Notes: generated by a model from the sequence alone, not told the origin. A stretch of 34,304 bases of DNA from Solirubrobacterales bacterium (GCA_019240655.1 JAFAXX010000089.1:1-34304), one strand, 5' to 3'; positions 1 to 9,258 are shown, counted from the first letter of the stretch. Translations and numbers: made by a program.

Positions 1-40
1 CGCGGCCGGCGGAAGGGCCACCACCGCGTTCTTCAGCCAT
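1..40 (-). CDS. Possible 5' end of a minus-strand gene running off the left edge
   Basis: An ATG on the minus strand at 40-38 opens a frame that stays open to the window edge and begins M-A-E-E-R-G-G-G-P. Only 13 codons are visible, so no family can be named. It would be divergent from the rhtA-like gene, with a 224-bp shared upstream region. There is no clear Shine-Dalgarno sequence directly before the ATG (a GAGG lies about 20 nt upstream). In 70% G+C DNA a short open frame is weak evidence, so this is tentative. Confidence 0.22.
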   Translation of the reverse strand, partial: MAEERGGGPSAGR

Positions 41-247
41 TGACGTGGGCGACAGGCCTCGAGGACCACGCCGGCCCGCGCCCGCTCGCGCCGGGGCGGC
101 GCGTCAAGCGCCCGAGCCCGGTAGCGAGGTGGCGGGCCGACCTGGCCGCGAGCCAGGGCAGGCGAGGACGTCATGGGTGGCGGTTCAACGCCCACCGGGT
201 GCGTTCCTGCTTTTTGACGCAGATGAGAAAGCTCTTTTGTGGCGCTC

Positions 248-256
248 TGCTATAGA
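248..256 (+). promoter_or_regulatory. Extended -10 promoter for the rhtA-like gene, probably leaderless
   Basis: TGC-TATAGA forms an extended -10 element (TGnTATAnn). No good -35 hexamer sits 16-18 bp upstream; a TTGACG at 214-219 is too far away. The predicted transcription start is at about 263-265, which is the GTG start codon of the following gene, and no Shine-Dalgarno sequence is present. This fits a leaderless transcript, a common arrangement in Actinobacteria. The rest of 41-264 shows no gene I can support. Confidence 0.45.
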
Positions 257-264
257 CCCTGTGG

Positions 265-1185
265 GTGAGGACCTCGCCTCGCTGGGTGACCCGCTTGGCG
301 CCCCGGAGCGCTAGCGCGGCGACCGAGGGCGGGCTCCTCGCACGCGCCCCCTCGCCGGCGCTCGTCGTCGGCGCGATCGCGTCGGTGCAGCTGGGCTCGG
401 CGCTGGCGGCGAAGTTGTTCGCCCAGATTGGCCCCGCGGGCGCCGTGCTCCTGCGGTTGCTGTTCGGAACGATCATCGTGCTCGCGCTCTGGCGGCCGCG
501 GCTGCGAGGCCGTAGCCGCCGCGAGCTGATGCTCGCCGCTACGTTCGGCCTGGTGCTGGCGGGGATGAACCTGAGCTTCTACTACGCGATCGACCGGATC
601 CCGCTGGGAATCGCGGTGGCGATCGAGTTCGTCGGTCCGTTGGGGGTCGCGGTCGCGGGGTCGCGCCGCTGGATCGACCTGCTGTGGGTGGCGTTAGCGG
701 CCGGCGGGATCGTCGCGCTGACCCGGGGTCAGACCCACGGCCTCGACGCGCTGGGTGCCGTGCTCGCGCTGGTCGCCGGCTGCCTGTGGGCCGCGTACAT
801 CCTGCTCAACGCTCGGGTCGGCCGCGCGTTCGAACGCGGCACCGGCCTCGCGCTCGCGCTTTGTGTGGCGTTGGTCGCGACGCTTCCAGCCGGCGTGATC
901 GTAGGCGCCGGGCACCTCCTCGACGGCCGGTCGCTGGCGCTTGGCGCCGCCGTGGGGGTACTGTCCTCGGCGATCCCGTACTCGTTCGAGATCGAGGCGC
1001 TCCGGAGGATCCGCCCCGCGGTCTTCGGGGTGTTGATGAGCCTCGAACCGGCGATGGCAGCGCTCGCCGGTCTGATCGTCCTCAAGCAAGGCCTAAGCGC
1101 CAGGGAGATCGCCGGAATCGCGCTCGTCGTCTCCGCGTCAATCGGGGCCTCGTTGCAGAGCCGCGAGGCGCCAATCGCGGTCTGA
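265..1185 (+). CDS. rhtA: RhtA-like EamA/DMT-family amino-acid exporter
   Basis: This is a multi-helix inner-membrane transporter of the drug/metabolite superfamily (EamA repeats). Similarity to E. coli RhtA, a threonine/homoserine exporter, is seen by eye over most of the length. It shares the blocks PLGIAVAIEFVGPL (residues about 112-125), GCLWAAYIL, LSSAIPYSFEIEAL and GVLMSLEPAMAALAG near the C-terminus. About ten hydrophobic segments form two EamA halves. The GTG at 265 is the only reasonable start before helix 1; it leaves a charged 30-residue N-terminus. The 3' end overlaps the convergent gene at 1082-1429 by 104 bp. RhtA-like function is known for the family, but the substrate here is inferred. 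Confidence 0.85.
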   Translation: MRTSPRWVTRLAPRSASAATEGGLLARAPSPALVVGAIASVQLGSALAAKLFAQIGPAGAVLLRLLFGTIIVLALWRPRLRGRSRRELMLAATFGLVLAGMNLSFYYAIDRIPLGIAVAIEFVGPLGVAVAGSRRWIDLLWVALAAGGIVALTRGQTHGLDALGAVLALVAGCLWAAYILLNARVGRAFERGTGLALALCVALVATLPAGVIVGAGHLLDGRSLALGAAVGVLSSAIPYSFEIEALRRIRPAVFGVLMSLEPAMAALAGLIVLKQGLSAREIAGIALVVSASIGASLQSREAPIAV

Positions 1186-1429
1186 GCTGATCGCCCCTGA
1201 GCCGGAGCAGCTCAACGATCTCGCTCGTCGGTATGAACGGATCGGCCACGGCGTCTCCGTCCGTGAGCGAGAGAGCGGCGACCGGGCGACCGCCGAGCTC
1301 GGCGATGAGCGTCGCGCCGGACGGCGGCGGTGCGGAGTCGAGCTCGGCGAGCGCTCTCAGCGAGCTTCGATCGGCGGCGGTGGCGAGGCGAACGACTAAC
1401 GGCCCGGTGTGTGCTTGAGCGGTGTTCAT
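1082..1429 (-). CDS. Small hypothetical protein, GNAT-N-terminus-like
   Basis: The frame encodes 115 residues from the ATG at 1429. The first 75 or so look like a genuine protein: a VRLATAADRSSL start like that of GNAT acetyltransferases (beta-1/alpha-1), then LIAELGGRPVAALSL and DPFIPTSEIVELLRLR. Short proteins with this pattern are frequent near core genes of high-G+C actinobacteria, from memory. The acetyl-CoA-binding V/A motif of GNATs is missing, so catalysis is doubtful. The last 35 residues are arginine-rich and are read from DNA antisense to the rhtA 3' end, so a stop codon may have been lost. An upstream ATG at 1465 would add 12 residues. No convincing ribosome-binding site is present. 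Confidence 0.5.
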   Translation of the reverse strand: MNTAQAHTGPLVVRLATAADRSSLRALAELDSAPPPSGATLIAELGGRPVAALSLTDGDAVADPFIPTSEIVELLRLRGDQLRPRLAPRGSATRPRLTRRRRARFRRSPWRLGLA

Positions 1430-1489
1430 AGCGTCAAGCCTGATGTAAGGACCGGGCGGCCACATCGGGAGGAAGGAGCGGATTGCCCG

Positions 1490-1511
1490 CCGGCAGCCCT
1501 TACGGTGCCGG
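1490..1511 (-). terminator. Hairpin just downstream of miaB
   Basis: The sequence CCGGCAGCC-CTTAC-GGTGCCGG can form an 8-bp stem with one bulged G and a 5-nt loop. It starts 10 nt past the miaB stop codon on the minus strand. No U-tract follows, so it may be a 3'-end stabiliser or a weak terminator. Confidence 0.4.
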
Positions 1512-1520
1512 CGCGATGAC

Positions 1521-2840
1521 TCAGCTCAGCCGCGAGAGCAGCGACGCCTCACCAGACAGCGTCTGGCTGGTGGCGCCGGTTATCTCGACCTCCACCAGCT
1601 CGCCGGGCCCGGCGAGGCCCGCGAAGTTGACCACCTTGTTGTGGCGCGAGCGGCCGCGCAGACGGGCCGGATCGGTTCGCGACGGCCCCTCCACGAGGAC
1701 TTCGAGCGTCCGGCCGACGAACCTCTGGGCGCGCTCGCGCGCGCGGCGCTGGATCACCTCGACGAGCCGCGCCATCCGTTCGGTCGCGATCTCGTGGGGA
1801 ACTCGGTCGGGCAGCGTGGCGGCCTCGGTCCCGCGCCGCGGGGAGTAGATGAACGTGAACGCGCCGTCGTAGCCCACCTCCTCGGCGACCTCGAGCGTCT
1901 GGCGAAAGTCCTCCTCGGTCTCCCCCGGGAAACCGACGATGATGTCGGTGGTGATCGCGCAATCCGGCACGTGCTCGCGGATGAGCGCCACGCGGTCCAG
2001 GTAGCGCTCGCGCGTATAGGTCCGGCGCATCCGCTTGAGCACGGGGCTCGATCCCGACTGCAGCGGGAGGTGGATGTGCTCGCACACCGCCGAGACCTCG
2101 GCGTGGGCGCGGATCACGTCCTCACGCATGTCTTTCGGGTGGGGGCTGGTGTAGCGGATCCGGTCGATTCCCTCCACGGCGTCGACCATCTCCAGCAGGC
2201 GGGCAAAGCTCACCCGCTCCCCGCCGGACAAATCGCGGCCGTAGGAGTTGACGTTCTGCCCGAGCAGCGTCACCTCGCGCGCGCCGTCCGCGGCGAGACG
2301 CTGAACCTCGGCCACCAGTTCGCTCGACGGACGGCTCACCTCTCGCCCGCGCGTCGATGGAACGATGCAGTAAGAGCAGACGCAGTTGCAACCCACACTG
2401 ATCTGGACCCAGCCCTGGTACTCCCGGGCCCGCTTGGCGGGGAGCCGTCCGGTGAAGCCCTCGAACTCGAAGAATCCCTGGGCGGTCAGCGAGTCGCTGG
2501 TGAGAAATTCAGCCAGCTTGTGTACCTGGCCAGGGCCGAACGCCACGTCGACGAACGGGAAGCGCGCGAACACCTCCTCCTTCACGGACTGTGCCCAGCA
2601 GCCGCCGACGCCGACGACCACGTCGGCGCGCTCTGACTTTGCCTTCTTGGCTTCGGCGAGATGAGCGATGAACCGGTCGTCGGCCTTCTCGCGAATCGAG
2701 CAGGTGTTGAACAGAATCAGGTCGGCCTGGTCGCGCGCCCGCGCCTCGCTGTAGCCGAGCGACTCGAGCATGCCCTTCATCCGCTCGGAGTCGTGCTCGT
2801 TCATCTGGCAGCCGAAGGTGGTGAGGTGATAGCGCTTCAT
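1521..2840 (-). CDS. miaB: tRNA-2-methylthio-N6-dimethylallyladenosine synthase MiaB
   Basis: This radical-SAM methylthiotransferase converts i6A37 to ms2i6A37 in tRNAs reading UNN codons. The layout is that of the family at its usual length (439 aa). The N-terminal UPF0004 domain carries the auxiliary-cluster cysteines C11 (TFGCQMN), C47 (NTCSIR) and C81 (GGCWAQ). The radical-SAM core holds the CxxxCxxC cluster at C151, C155 and C158 in GCNCVCSYC, and a TRAM domain ends the protein (about 372-435). C153 is an extra cysteine inside the radical-SAM motif. The gene lies 42 bp after the histidine kinase on the same strand. GAGG abuts the ATG too closely to be a good Shine-Dalgarno site. A TACCCT -10-like box lies 12 bp before the ATG, so miaB may have its own promoter. 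Confidence 0.96.
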   Translation of the reverse strand: MKRYHLTTFGCQMNEHDSERMKGMLESLGYSEARARDQADLILFNTCSIREKADDRFIAHLAEAKKAKSERADVVVGVGGCWAQSVKEEVFARFPFVDVAFGPGQVHKLAEFLTSDSLTAQGFFEFEGFTGRLPAKRAREYQGWVQISVGCNCVCSYCIVPSTRGREVSRPSSELVAEVQRLAADGAREVTLLGQNVNSYGRDLSGGERVSFARLLEMVDAVEGIDRIRYTSPHPKDMREDVIRAHAEVSAVCEHIHLPLQSGSSPVLKRMRRTYTRERYLDRVALIREHVPDCAITTDIIVGFPGETEEDFRQTLEVAEEVGYDGAFTFIYSPRRGTEAATLPDRVPHEIATERMARLVEVIQRRARERAQRFVGRTLEVLVEGPSRTDPARLRGRSRHNKVVNFAGLAGPGELVEVEITGATSQTLSGEASLLSRLS

Positions 2841-2882
2841 CCTCGGGCCAAGGGTACCGAGCGCCCGCGCGCCCGGACCGCC

Positions 2883-4352
2883 TCAGCTGCCCTGCCCCGC
2901 GAAGCCCGGCAGCATCAGCTCGACCCGCGCGCCCCGGCCGTTGGCCTCGGCGGCGACCACCTTCCCACCGTGGGCCTCGGCGATCGCGCGGACGATGGGC
3001 AGGCCGAGGCCCGCGCCGCCGTTGGCGCGGCTGCGGGCGGCGTCGACGCGGTGAAACCGCTCGAACACGCGCTCGCGCTCCGGCGCCGGTATCCCCGGAC
3101 CGTCGTCGGTCACGACGAAGCGCAGGCCAATCCGGTCCATCGGTTGCACCTCCAGGCGTACGACGCCGTCGGCCTCCGACGTGTGCTCGATCGCGTTACG
3201 GGCGAGATTGCGCAACGCCTGGGCGAGGCGGTCGGGGTCGGCCTGAAGCGATCCGTCCGGGACCGGGCCGAGCTCGAAGCGTCGGTCGGCGGTGAGGCTG
3301 ATCCCATCCCAGATCTCCTCCACGAACGACGGGACGTCGACCGCCTCGGTACGGAGGAAGTTCGTCTGATCGGCCTGCGCCAGCACGAGCAGATCGTCGA
3401 CCAGCCGGCTGATGCGGGCGATCTCGGCCTGCAGCAGGCGCTCCACGCGACGGACTTCGTCGGAGGAGGGATCCTCCTGAGCGGCGAGTACCTCGAGCTG
3501 GCCTCGGATCACCGTGAGCGGCGTGCGCAGCTCGTGAGAGGCATCGGCGACGAACTCTCGCTGGCTGCCGAATGCCTCGGCGAGCCGGTCGAGCATGTGG
3601 TTGAACGCCTCGGCGAGCACGCGGACCTCGTCACCCCGGCGGCCCGCGAGCTCCATCCGGGGGGCGAGATCGCCGGCGTTCACCCGCGTCGCGATCGCCG
3701 CCATCCGCCGCAGCGGCGCCGAGACGCGCGCCCCGGCTAGGTAGGAGGCCAGCAGCGCGAGTGCCAGCGCGGCGGCGCCGGCGAGCAGGAATGCGCGCGC
3801 CACCCCGTGCTGCGCCTGCTCCACGGTGGTCAGCGGCTCCCCGGCGCCGACGACCGCGGTGAGCTGCCCGAGCCGCACCGGCCGCTCGAGGATCAACGTC
3901 TGTCCGACGTCGGGCAGGGGAAGGGTGAAGTAGCCCGGGCGCGGTTTCGCCAGCGAACGCCCCTCCTCGTTCTCCCTGTGCTGGTCGGCCGCCGTCTCGC
4001 CAGGATCGGGCCGGTCGGCGCCGAACGCCTCCGGCACGTTGCTCACCGTCGCCGCGCCCGGGACGAGCGTGAACACCAGGGTCGAGGTGGCGCGGTACGG
4101 CAGCGCGGTCATGTACCGCCGGGCCGCCGCGCTCACCTCCGTACTCGATACGGCCCGCAGCGTCCTCAGCGACTGCGCGAGCTGGCCGGTGTCGTCGGTG
4201 ATGTCGTGCCTGATCTGGCTGCGCAGCTGGGCGCCGGTGTCCTGGTAGACGACCGCGAACACCGCCAGCGCCGAGACGAGCATGACGGCCGCCACCCACA
4301 GCGTCAGTCGCCATCTGAGGCCGCTGCGCAGCGCGGGCTCAGGTGCTCGCAT
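2883..4352 (-). CDS. Sensor histidine kinase (HAMP-HisKA-HATPase)
   Basis: This is an inner-membrane sensor kinase partnered with the OmpR-type regulator immediately upstream (4339-5043), which its 5' end overlaps by 14 bp. Helix 1 spans about 14-36, an extracytoplasmic domain about 37-183, helix 2 about 184-206, and a HAMP linker follows to about 262. The phospho-accepting H273 lies in SHELRTPLT. The ATPase domain has an N box (NLARNAIEH, about 382-390), a G1 box (DDGPGIP, about 416-422) and a glycine loop (GGAGLGLPIV). All motifs needed for activity are present. The sensor domain is of no type I recognise, so the stimulus is unknown. The overlap with the regulator implies coupled translation; miaB follows 42 bp downstream and may be co-transcribed. 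Confidence 0.92.
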   Translation of the reverse strand: MRAPEPALRSGLRWRLTLWVAAVMLVSALAVFAVVYQDTGAQLRSQIRHDITDDTGQLAQSLRTLRAVSSTEVSAAARRYMTALPYRATSTLVFTLVPGAATVSNVPEAFGADRPDPGETAADQHRENEEGRSLAKPRPGYFTLPLPDVGQTLILERPVRLGQLTAVVGAGEPLTTVEQAQHGVARAFLLAGAAALALALLASYLAGARVSAPLRRMAAIATRVNAGDLAPRMELAGRRGDEVRVLAEAFNHMLDRLAEAFGSQREFVADASHELRTPLTVIRGQLEVLAAQEDPSSDEVRRVERLLQAEIARISRLVDDLLVLAQADQTNFLRTEAVDVPSFVEEIWDGISLTADRRFELGPVPDGSLQADPDRLAQALRNLARNAIEHTSEADGVVRLEVQPMDRIGLRFVVTDDGPGIPAPERERVFERFHRVDAARSRANGGAGLGLPIVRAIAEAHGGKVVAAEANGRGARVELMLPGFAGQGS

Positions 4353-5043
4353 TGAAGCGGTAGCCGACGGAGCGGACCGTGACGATCGGTGCCTCCGCCC
4401 GCGGGCCGTTCGGATCGTCCTGACCGGCTCCGCGCAGCTTTCGGCGGAGGTAGCCGACGTAGACGTCGACCACGTTGGTGCCCGGGTCGTACTCGTAGCC
4501 CCACACCGCGCGCAGGATCTGCTCGCGCGACAGCACGCGTCCGGAGTTGCGCATCAGGTACACGAGCAGCTCGAACTCGGTCGTCGAGAGGCGAATCAGC
4601 TCGCCGGCCCGGTAGACCTCACGGGTCAGCAGGTTGACCTCGACGTCTCCAGCGCGCAGATCGGTGCTCGGCACCTGCGCCGCCGCGCGCAGCTGCGCTC
4701 GGATTCGCGCGCACAGCTCGGCGAGCGAGAACGGCTTGGCGAGGTAGTCGACGGCGCCGGCGTCCAACCCGGCCACGCGGTGCTCGACCTCACCGAGAGC
4801 GGTGAGGACGATCACGGGGAGCGTCGGCTTGGCGTCGTGCAGGGTCTCCAGGACCTCGAGGCCGCTGCGGCCCGGGAGCAGCATGTCGAGGACCACCAGC
4901 GAAACCTCCTCACCGAGAGCCTTGGCGAGGCCGTGGTCGCCGTCGAGCGCGCTCGAGACCTCGTAGCCCTGGGCCCGCAAACCCCGGTGAAGGAAGTCGA
5001 CGATCCCAGGTTCGTCCTCGATCACCAGAATGTGGCTGGGCAC
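4339..5043 (-). CDS. OmpR/PhoB-family response regulator
   Basis: An N-terminal receiver domain is followed by a C-terminal winged-helix DNA-binding domain. With the GTG start at 5043 the protein begins M-P-S-H-I-L-V-I-E-D-E, typical of the family. The phosphorylated aspartate is then D53 (VVLDMLLPG), the acidic pair is in IEDE, and the conserved T and K are in IVLTALG and LAKPFS. The C-terminal domain shows TTEFELLVYLMRN, SREQIL..VWG and VDVYVGYLRRKL. An ATG at 5082 would add 13 residues with no family counterpart. Neither start has a clear ribosome-binding site. The regulator is first in a unit with the overlapping kinase. It is divergent from the membrane protein at 5121, which is an obvious candidate target. 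Confidence 0.92.
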   Translation of the reverse strand: MPSHILVIEDEPGIVDFLHRGLRAQGYEVSSALDGDHGLAKALGEEVSLVVLDMLLPGRSGLEVLETLHDAKPTLPVIVLTALGEVEHRVAGLDAGAVDYLAKPFSLAELCARIRAQLRAAAQVPSTDLRAGDVEVNLLTREVYRAGELIRLSTTEFELLVYLMRNSGRVLSREQILRAVWGYEYDPGTNVVDVYVGYLRRKLRGAGQDDPNGPRAEAPIVTVRSVGYRFNAST

Positions 5044-5120
5044 GGTCACATTGTGCGCGATGGCCGGGAAGAGGTTTCTCATTGCCGGCTGAACGGCGAT
5101 TGAACCGAAGGTGCAAACTC

Positions 5121-5828
5121 ATGACTATGCAAACTGGCCAGCGCGGGGCGGTGGCCTCGCCGCCGGCGGCTGCGAGCGGGCAACGCCGCCGCGCGGCGCA
5201 GCGCTCCGCAGCGTGGTTCGGCGGGGGCACGACCGGAAACGAGCAATTGACCGCGACCGCGGGCGCGATCCTGCTCGTCCTGCTGCCTCTGCTCGGCCTC
5301 ACGATCGTGCTCATCGGTCAGCTGATGTCCGAGCACCTGTTCATCGGGCTGTTGCTGCTCGGGCCCGTGGGGCTGAAGATGGCAAGCACGGGTTACCGGT
5401 TCGCGCGCTACTACACGCACGACCCGGTGTACCGTCACAAGGGTCCACCGGAGCTCGTGCTCCGTCTGATCGCCCCGATCATCGTGCTGAGCACGGTGGT
5501 CGTGTTCGCGACCGGGATCCTCCTCCTGTTCGTTGGCCCGAGCCACCGCGGCACGCCGGTGCTAATCCACAAGGTGAGCTTCATCGTGTGGCTCGTGTTC
5601 ACCGGACTGCATGTGCTCGGCCACGTCCCTCGGCTCGGCAGGTCGCTGCGGGTGGCGAGGGCGAGGGTCGAGCATCCCGGCCGCTCGCCGGGTGCCGCCG
5701 GGCGCGCGCTCACGATCGCGGGGGCGCTGCTCGCCGGCGTCGTTCTCGCCGTCTCTCTGATCCCCCAGTACCACGTGTGGACGGCGCCCGGGGCCATCCC
5801 GCATCACCACCACCACGAGGGCGGCTAG
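5121..5828 (+). CDS. Five-helix membrane protein with heme-ligand-like histidines
   Basis: This integral membrane protein of 235 aa is uncharacterised. Helices lie at about 45-67, 71-93, 115-139, 149-170 and 196-215. Histidines sit at helix ends as in b-type cytochromes: H72 (SEHLFIG), H150 (LIHKVSF) and the pair H164/H168 (GLHVLGH). The HKxSFxxW...LHxxxH pattern recalls DUF4405/cytochrome-b561-like proteins, so heme binding is an inference. The N-terminal 35 residues are basic and probably cytoplasmic. The C-terminus ends in five consecutive histidines followed by EGG, a natural metal-binding-like tail. Start chosen: ATG 5121 with GAAGG nine bases upstream; an ATG at 5127 and a TTG at 5082 are alternatives. 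Its divergence from a two-component system suggests regulation by it. Confidence 0.72.
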   Translation: MTMQTGQRGAVASPPAAASGQRRRAAQRSAAWFGGGTTGNEQLTATAGAILLVLLPLLGLTIVLIGQLMSEHLFIGLLLLGPVGLKMASTGYRFARYYTHDPVYRHKGPPELVLRLIAPIIVLSTVVVFATGILLLFVGPSHRGTPVLIHKVSFIVWLVFTGLHVLGHVPRLGRSLRVARARVEHPGRSPGAAGRALTIAGALLAGVVLAVSLIPQYHVWTAPGAIPHHHHHEGG

Positions 5829-5851
5829 CCGCGGGCGGCCGTGGCCGCGGC
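5828..5851. terminator. Hairpin between convergent genes
   Basis: GCCGCGG and CCGCGGC form a 7-bp stem around a 10-nt loop, which can itself fold (GCGGC-CGTG-GCCGC). It begins at the stop codon of the plus-strand membrane protein and lies 46 nt past the rny stop on the other strand, where a shared terminator would be expected. No T-run is present on either side. Confidence 0.38.
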
Positions 5852-5897
5852 TGCGGGCCGGACTCGAGGACCGGCGTCACGCCAGCCCGGAAACCGC

Positions 5898-7313
5898 TCA
5901 GCGGGCGTACTCGACGGCGCGTGACTCCCGGATCACCGTGACCTTGATCTGCCCCGGATACTCGAGCTCCTTCTCGATCTCCCGCGCGATCTCGTAGGAG
6001 AGCAGAGTGGCCGCATCGTCGTCGATCGCACCCGGGGCGACCATCACGCGGATCTCGCGACCGGCCTGCATCGCGTAGACCTTCTCTACGCCCTTGTGAC
6101 GGGTAGCAATCTGTTCGAGGTCGCGCAGCCGCTTCACGTACTGCTCGAGCGACTCGCCGCGGGCCCCCGGGCGTGCGCCGGACAAGGCATCGGCGGCCTG
6201 CACGATGACCGCCTCGACCGTCTGCGGCTCGACCTCGTTGTGATGGGCCTCCATCGCATGGGCAACCGCCTCGGACTCGCCGTGCTTGCGCGCCAGGTCC
6301 CCGCCCACGAGCGCATGAGGACCCTCGACCTCGTGGGTCACCGCCTTGCCGATGTCGTGCAGGAGGGCGGCGCGGCGGGCGGTCTTGGCGCTGGCGCCGA
6401 GCTCGCCGGCCATCATCGCCGCGAGCCGCGCCACCTCGATCGAGTGCGCCAGCACGTTCTGGCCGTAGCTGGTGCGGAACTTGAGCCGGCCGAGGAGCTT
6501 GACGAGGTCCGGACTCAGACCCTGGACGCCGGCCTCGAACACCGCCTGCTCGCCCAGCTCGACGATGTGGCCCTCGAGCTCGGACTTCGCCTGGTAGTAC
6601 ATCTCCTCGATGCGGGCGGGGTGAATCCGGCCGTCCTGGAGCAGCTTCTCTAGCGTCAGGCGCGCGATCTCCCGGCGGACGCCGTCGAAGCCCGAGAGCA
6701 CGACCGCGCCCGGCGTATCGTCGATGATGAAGTCGACGCCGGTGAGGTTCTCGAGCGCGCGGATGTTGCGGCCCTCCCGGCCGATGATCCGGCCCTTCAT
6801 GTCGTCCGCGGAGAGCTGCACGACCGAGACGGTGGTCTCGGCGGCGTGGCCGGCGGCGAGTCGCTGCATGCACACGGAGAGGATGTTGCGCACCCGGCGG
6901 TCGGCCTCGCGCTTGGTCTGCTCCTCGACCTGTCGTATGCGCCGCGCCGCGTCGTGCTGAGCCTGCTCCTCGACCTCCTGCAGGAGGACCTGCTTGGCAC
7001 GCGCCGACGACATTCCAGAGATTCGCTCCAGCTCGCGGTGCAGCTCCTCACGCCCGCTGGTCAGCGCGTCCCGTTCTCGCTCGAGCTCGGCGCCGCGTCG
7101 CGCCAGCTCGGCCTCCCGTCGCGCCAGCTCCGCCTCTCGTCGCGCCAGCTCCGACGCGCGCTCGGGCCGGTCGGCCTCCGCAGGCGCGACAGGCGCGACG
7201 GCGACGCCGTCGCCGCCGGCGATCGCGGCTCGGGCGCCGTGCGTGCGACCGTAGAGGACCACAGCGAGCACGATTCCCACTGCGATCAGCGCTGCGGCAC
7301 CGATGATGTCCAT
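5898..7313 (-). CDS. rny: Ribonuclease Y
   Basis: This membrane-anchored endoribonuclease starts bulk mRNA decay in bacteria that use RNase Y. One N-terminal helix (about 3-21) is followed by a long charged coiled coil (about 50-145), a KH RNA-binding domain (about 172-230, with [13 protein letters not shown]) and an HD domain with the H319-D320 pair in [10 protein letters not shown]-terminal domain completes the 471 residues, slightly shorter than the usual 510-520 because the linker is compact. The start is well set by AGGAGGG seven bases before the ATG. Most Mycobacterium-type actinobacteria use RNase E, so RNase Y is informative about lineage. The gene follows recX across a 184-bp gap and ends convergent to the membrane protein. 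Confidence 0.96.
   Translation of the reverse strand: MDIIGAAALIAVGIVLAVVLYGRTHGARAAIAGGDGVAVAPVAPAEADRPERASELARREAELARREAELARRGAELERERDALTSGREELHRELERISGMSSARAKQVLLQEVEEQAQHDAARRIRQVEEQTKREADRRVRNILSVCMQRLAAGHAAETTVSVVQLSADDMKGRIIGREGRNIRALENLTGVDFIIDDTPGAVVLSGFDGVRREIARLTLEKLLQDGRIHPARIEEMYYQAKSELEGHIVELGEQAVFEAGVQGLSPDLVKLLGRLKFRTSYGQNVLAHSIEVARLAAMMAGELGASAKTARRAALLHDIGKAVTHEVEGPHALVGGDLARKHGESEAVAHAMEAHHNEVEPQTVEAVIVQAADALSGARPGARGESLEQYVKRLRDLEQIATRHKGVEKVYAMQAGREIRVMVAPGAIDDDAATLLSYEIAREIEKELEYPGQIKVTVIRESRAVEYAR
7090..7152 (-). repeat. 21-bp tandem repeat encoding coiled-coil heptads of RNase Y
   Basis: Three adjacent 21-bp units (7090-7110, 7111-7131, 7132-7152) share the core CGTCGCGCCAGCTC. 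They encode successive seven-residue units of the type A-E-L-A-R-R-E. The period equals one coiled-coil heptad, so unit gain or loss would lengthen the coil without breaking the phase. Confidence 0.8.
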
Positions 7314-7389
7314 GCTCGTTCCCTCCTGGCGGTCCGGACCCGAAGGCCGGACCTCACCTCAACACTTTGGTTTCGGAGCGACCGAGCGG

Positions 7390-7406
7390 CCGTGCGGGAC
7401 GCACGG
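7390..7406 (-). terminator. Hairpin in the recX-rny gap
   Basis: CCGTGCG-GGA-CGCACGG is a perfect 7-bp stem with a 3-nt loop, 92 nt after the recX stop and 77 nt before the rny start. No U-tract follows on the minus strand. It may be a recX terminator or an element of the rny leader; the sequence does not decide between them. Confidence 0.32.
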
Positions 7407-7497
7407 AAACGGATGCCGGCCAGGCGACGAGCGCCTGTCAGGCGGCGGCTAAGTTGCGGTTCGTCGGTATGGCGGAAGCGGCCCGAGCGGTCCGTCC

Positions 7498-8103
7498 CTA
7501 AATGCCGTCAACACTGCAGTCCGGTATCCAAATCTCACAAATTTGCGGGAGTTTCAGTGGCCTTGGGGCCATTCGTTCGCTACTCGCATCGTAATACCGC
7601 TGGCGTGGGCGCGCAAACCGCCCCGAGCCGGACTCGCTCGCGTGCACGGCCAGCGCCGCGAGCGCCAGCTCGCGGTCGTAGCCCCTGCGCAGCAGCACGC
7701 CGAGGGCGCGCTCGCGCTCCCGCCGGTCGGCCGGCGGCGCCGGAAAGCGCCTGCGCAGCAGCGCCACCGCCCGGTCCAGTTCTCCTTCGGACTCCGGTCG
7801 GCGGAGCGCCTCCTCGATCAGCTCCCGCTCCACCCCTCGGGCGGCCAGCGTGCCGCGGATCCGCTCGCTGCCCCACTGCGCGAGCTCGCGTTTGTCCTCC
7901 GCCAGCAGCCGCGCGAAGCGCGCGTCGTTCACGTAGCCCTGATCCGTCAAGGTGTTCATCGCCTGCTCGACCACGGGCGCCGCGATGCGCTTGGTCGCGA
8001 GGTGACTCCGGACCTCGGCCTCGGTCCGCTCGCGGCGGTTCAGGTAGCGGTAGGCCAGCTCGAGCGCCTGCTCGAGGCGCTCGCGGGGTTCGCTCTCGGC
8101 CAT
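7498..8103 (-). CDS. recX: RecX, regulator of RecA, with atypical C-terminal tail
   Basis: RecX binds RecA filaments and limits their activity. The first 155 residues or so match the family: ALELAYRYLNRRERTEAEVRSHL, then LTDQGYVNDARFARLLAEDK and a third three-helix repeat ending in GYDRELALAAL. The gene follows recA at a distance of 21 bp, the usual recA-recX operon. The last 45 residues or so (from about ESGSGRFARP) have no RecX counterpart. They are encoded by DNA of clearly lower G+C: 29 of 60 bases are G or C at 7501-7560 by hand count. This suggests a lost stop codon or a joined foreign piece. The start at 8103 is the ATG nearest to recA. Confidence 0.9.
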   Translation of the reverse strand: MAESEPRERLEQALELAYRYLNRRERTEAEVRSHLATKRIAAPVVEQAMNTLTDQGYVNDARFARLLAEDKRELAQWGSERIRGTLAARGVERELIEEALRRPESEGELDRAVALLRRRFPAPPADRRERERALGVLLRRGYDRELALAALAVHASESGSGRFARPRQRYYDASSERMAPRPLKLPQICEIWIPDCSVDGI

Positions 8104-8124
8104 CCAGCGACCCGCGCAGTGCGC

Positions 8125-9258
<1,134 letters not shown>

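Noticed and set aside
176-205. GGCGGTTCAACGCC resembling a tRNA T-arm
   Set aside because: The 5-bp T-stem does not pair properly with a 7-nt loop, and no acceptor, D or anticodon arms surround it.
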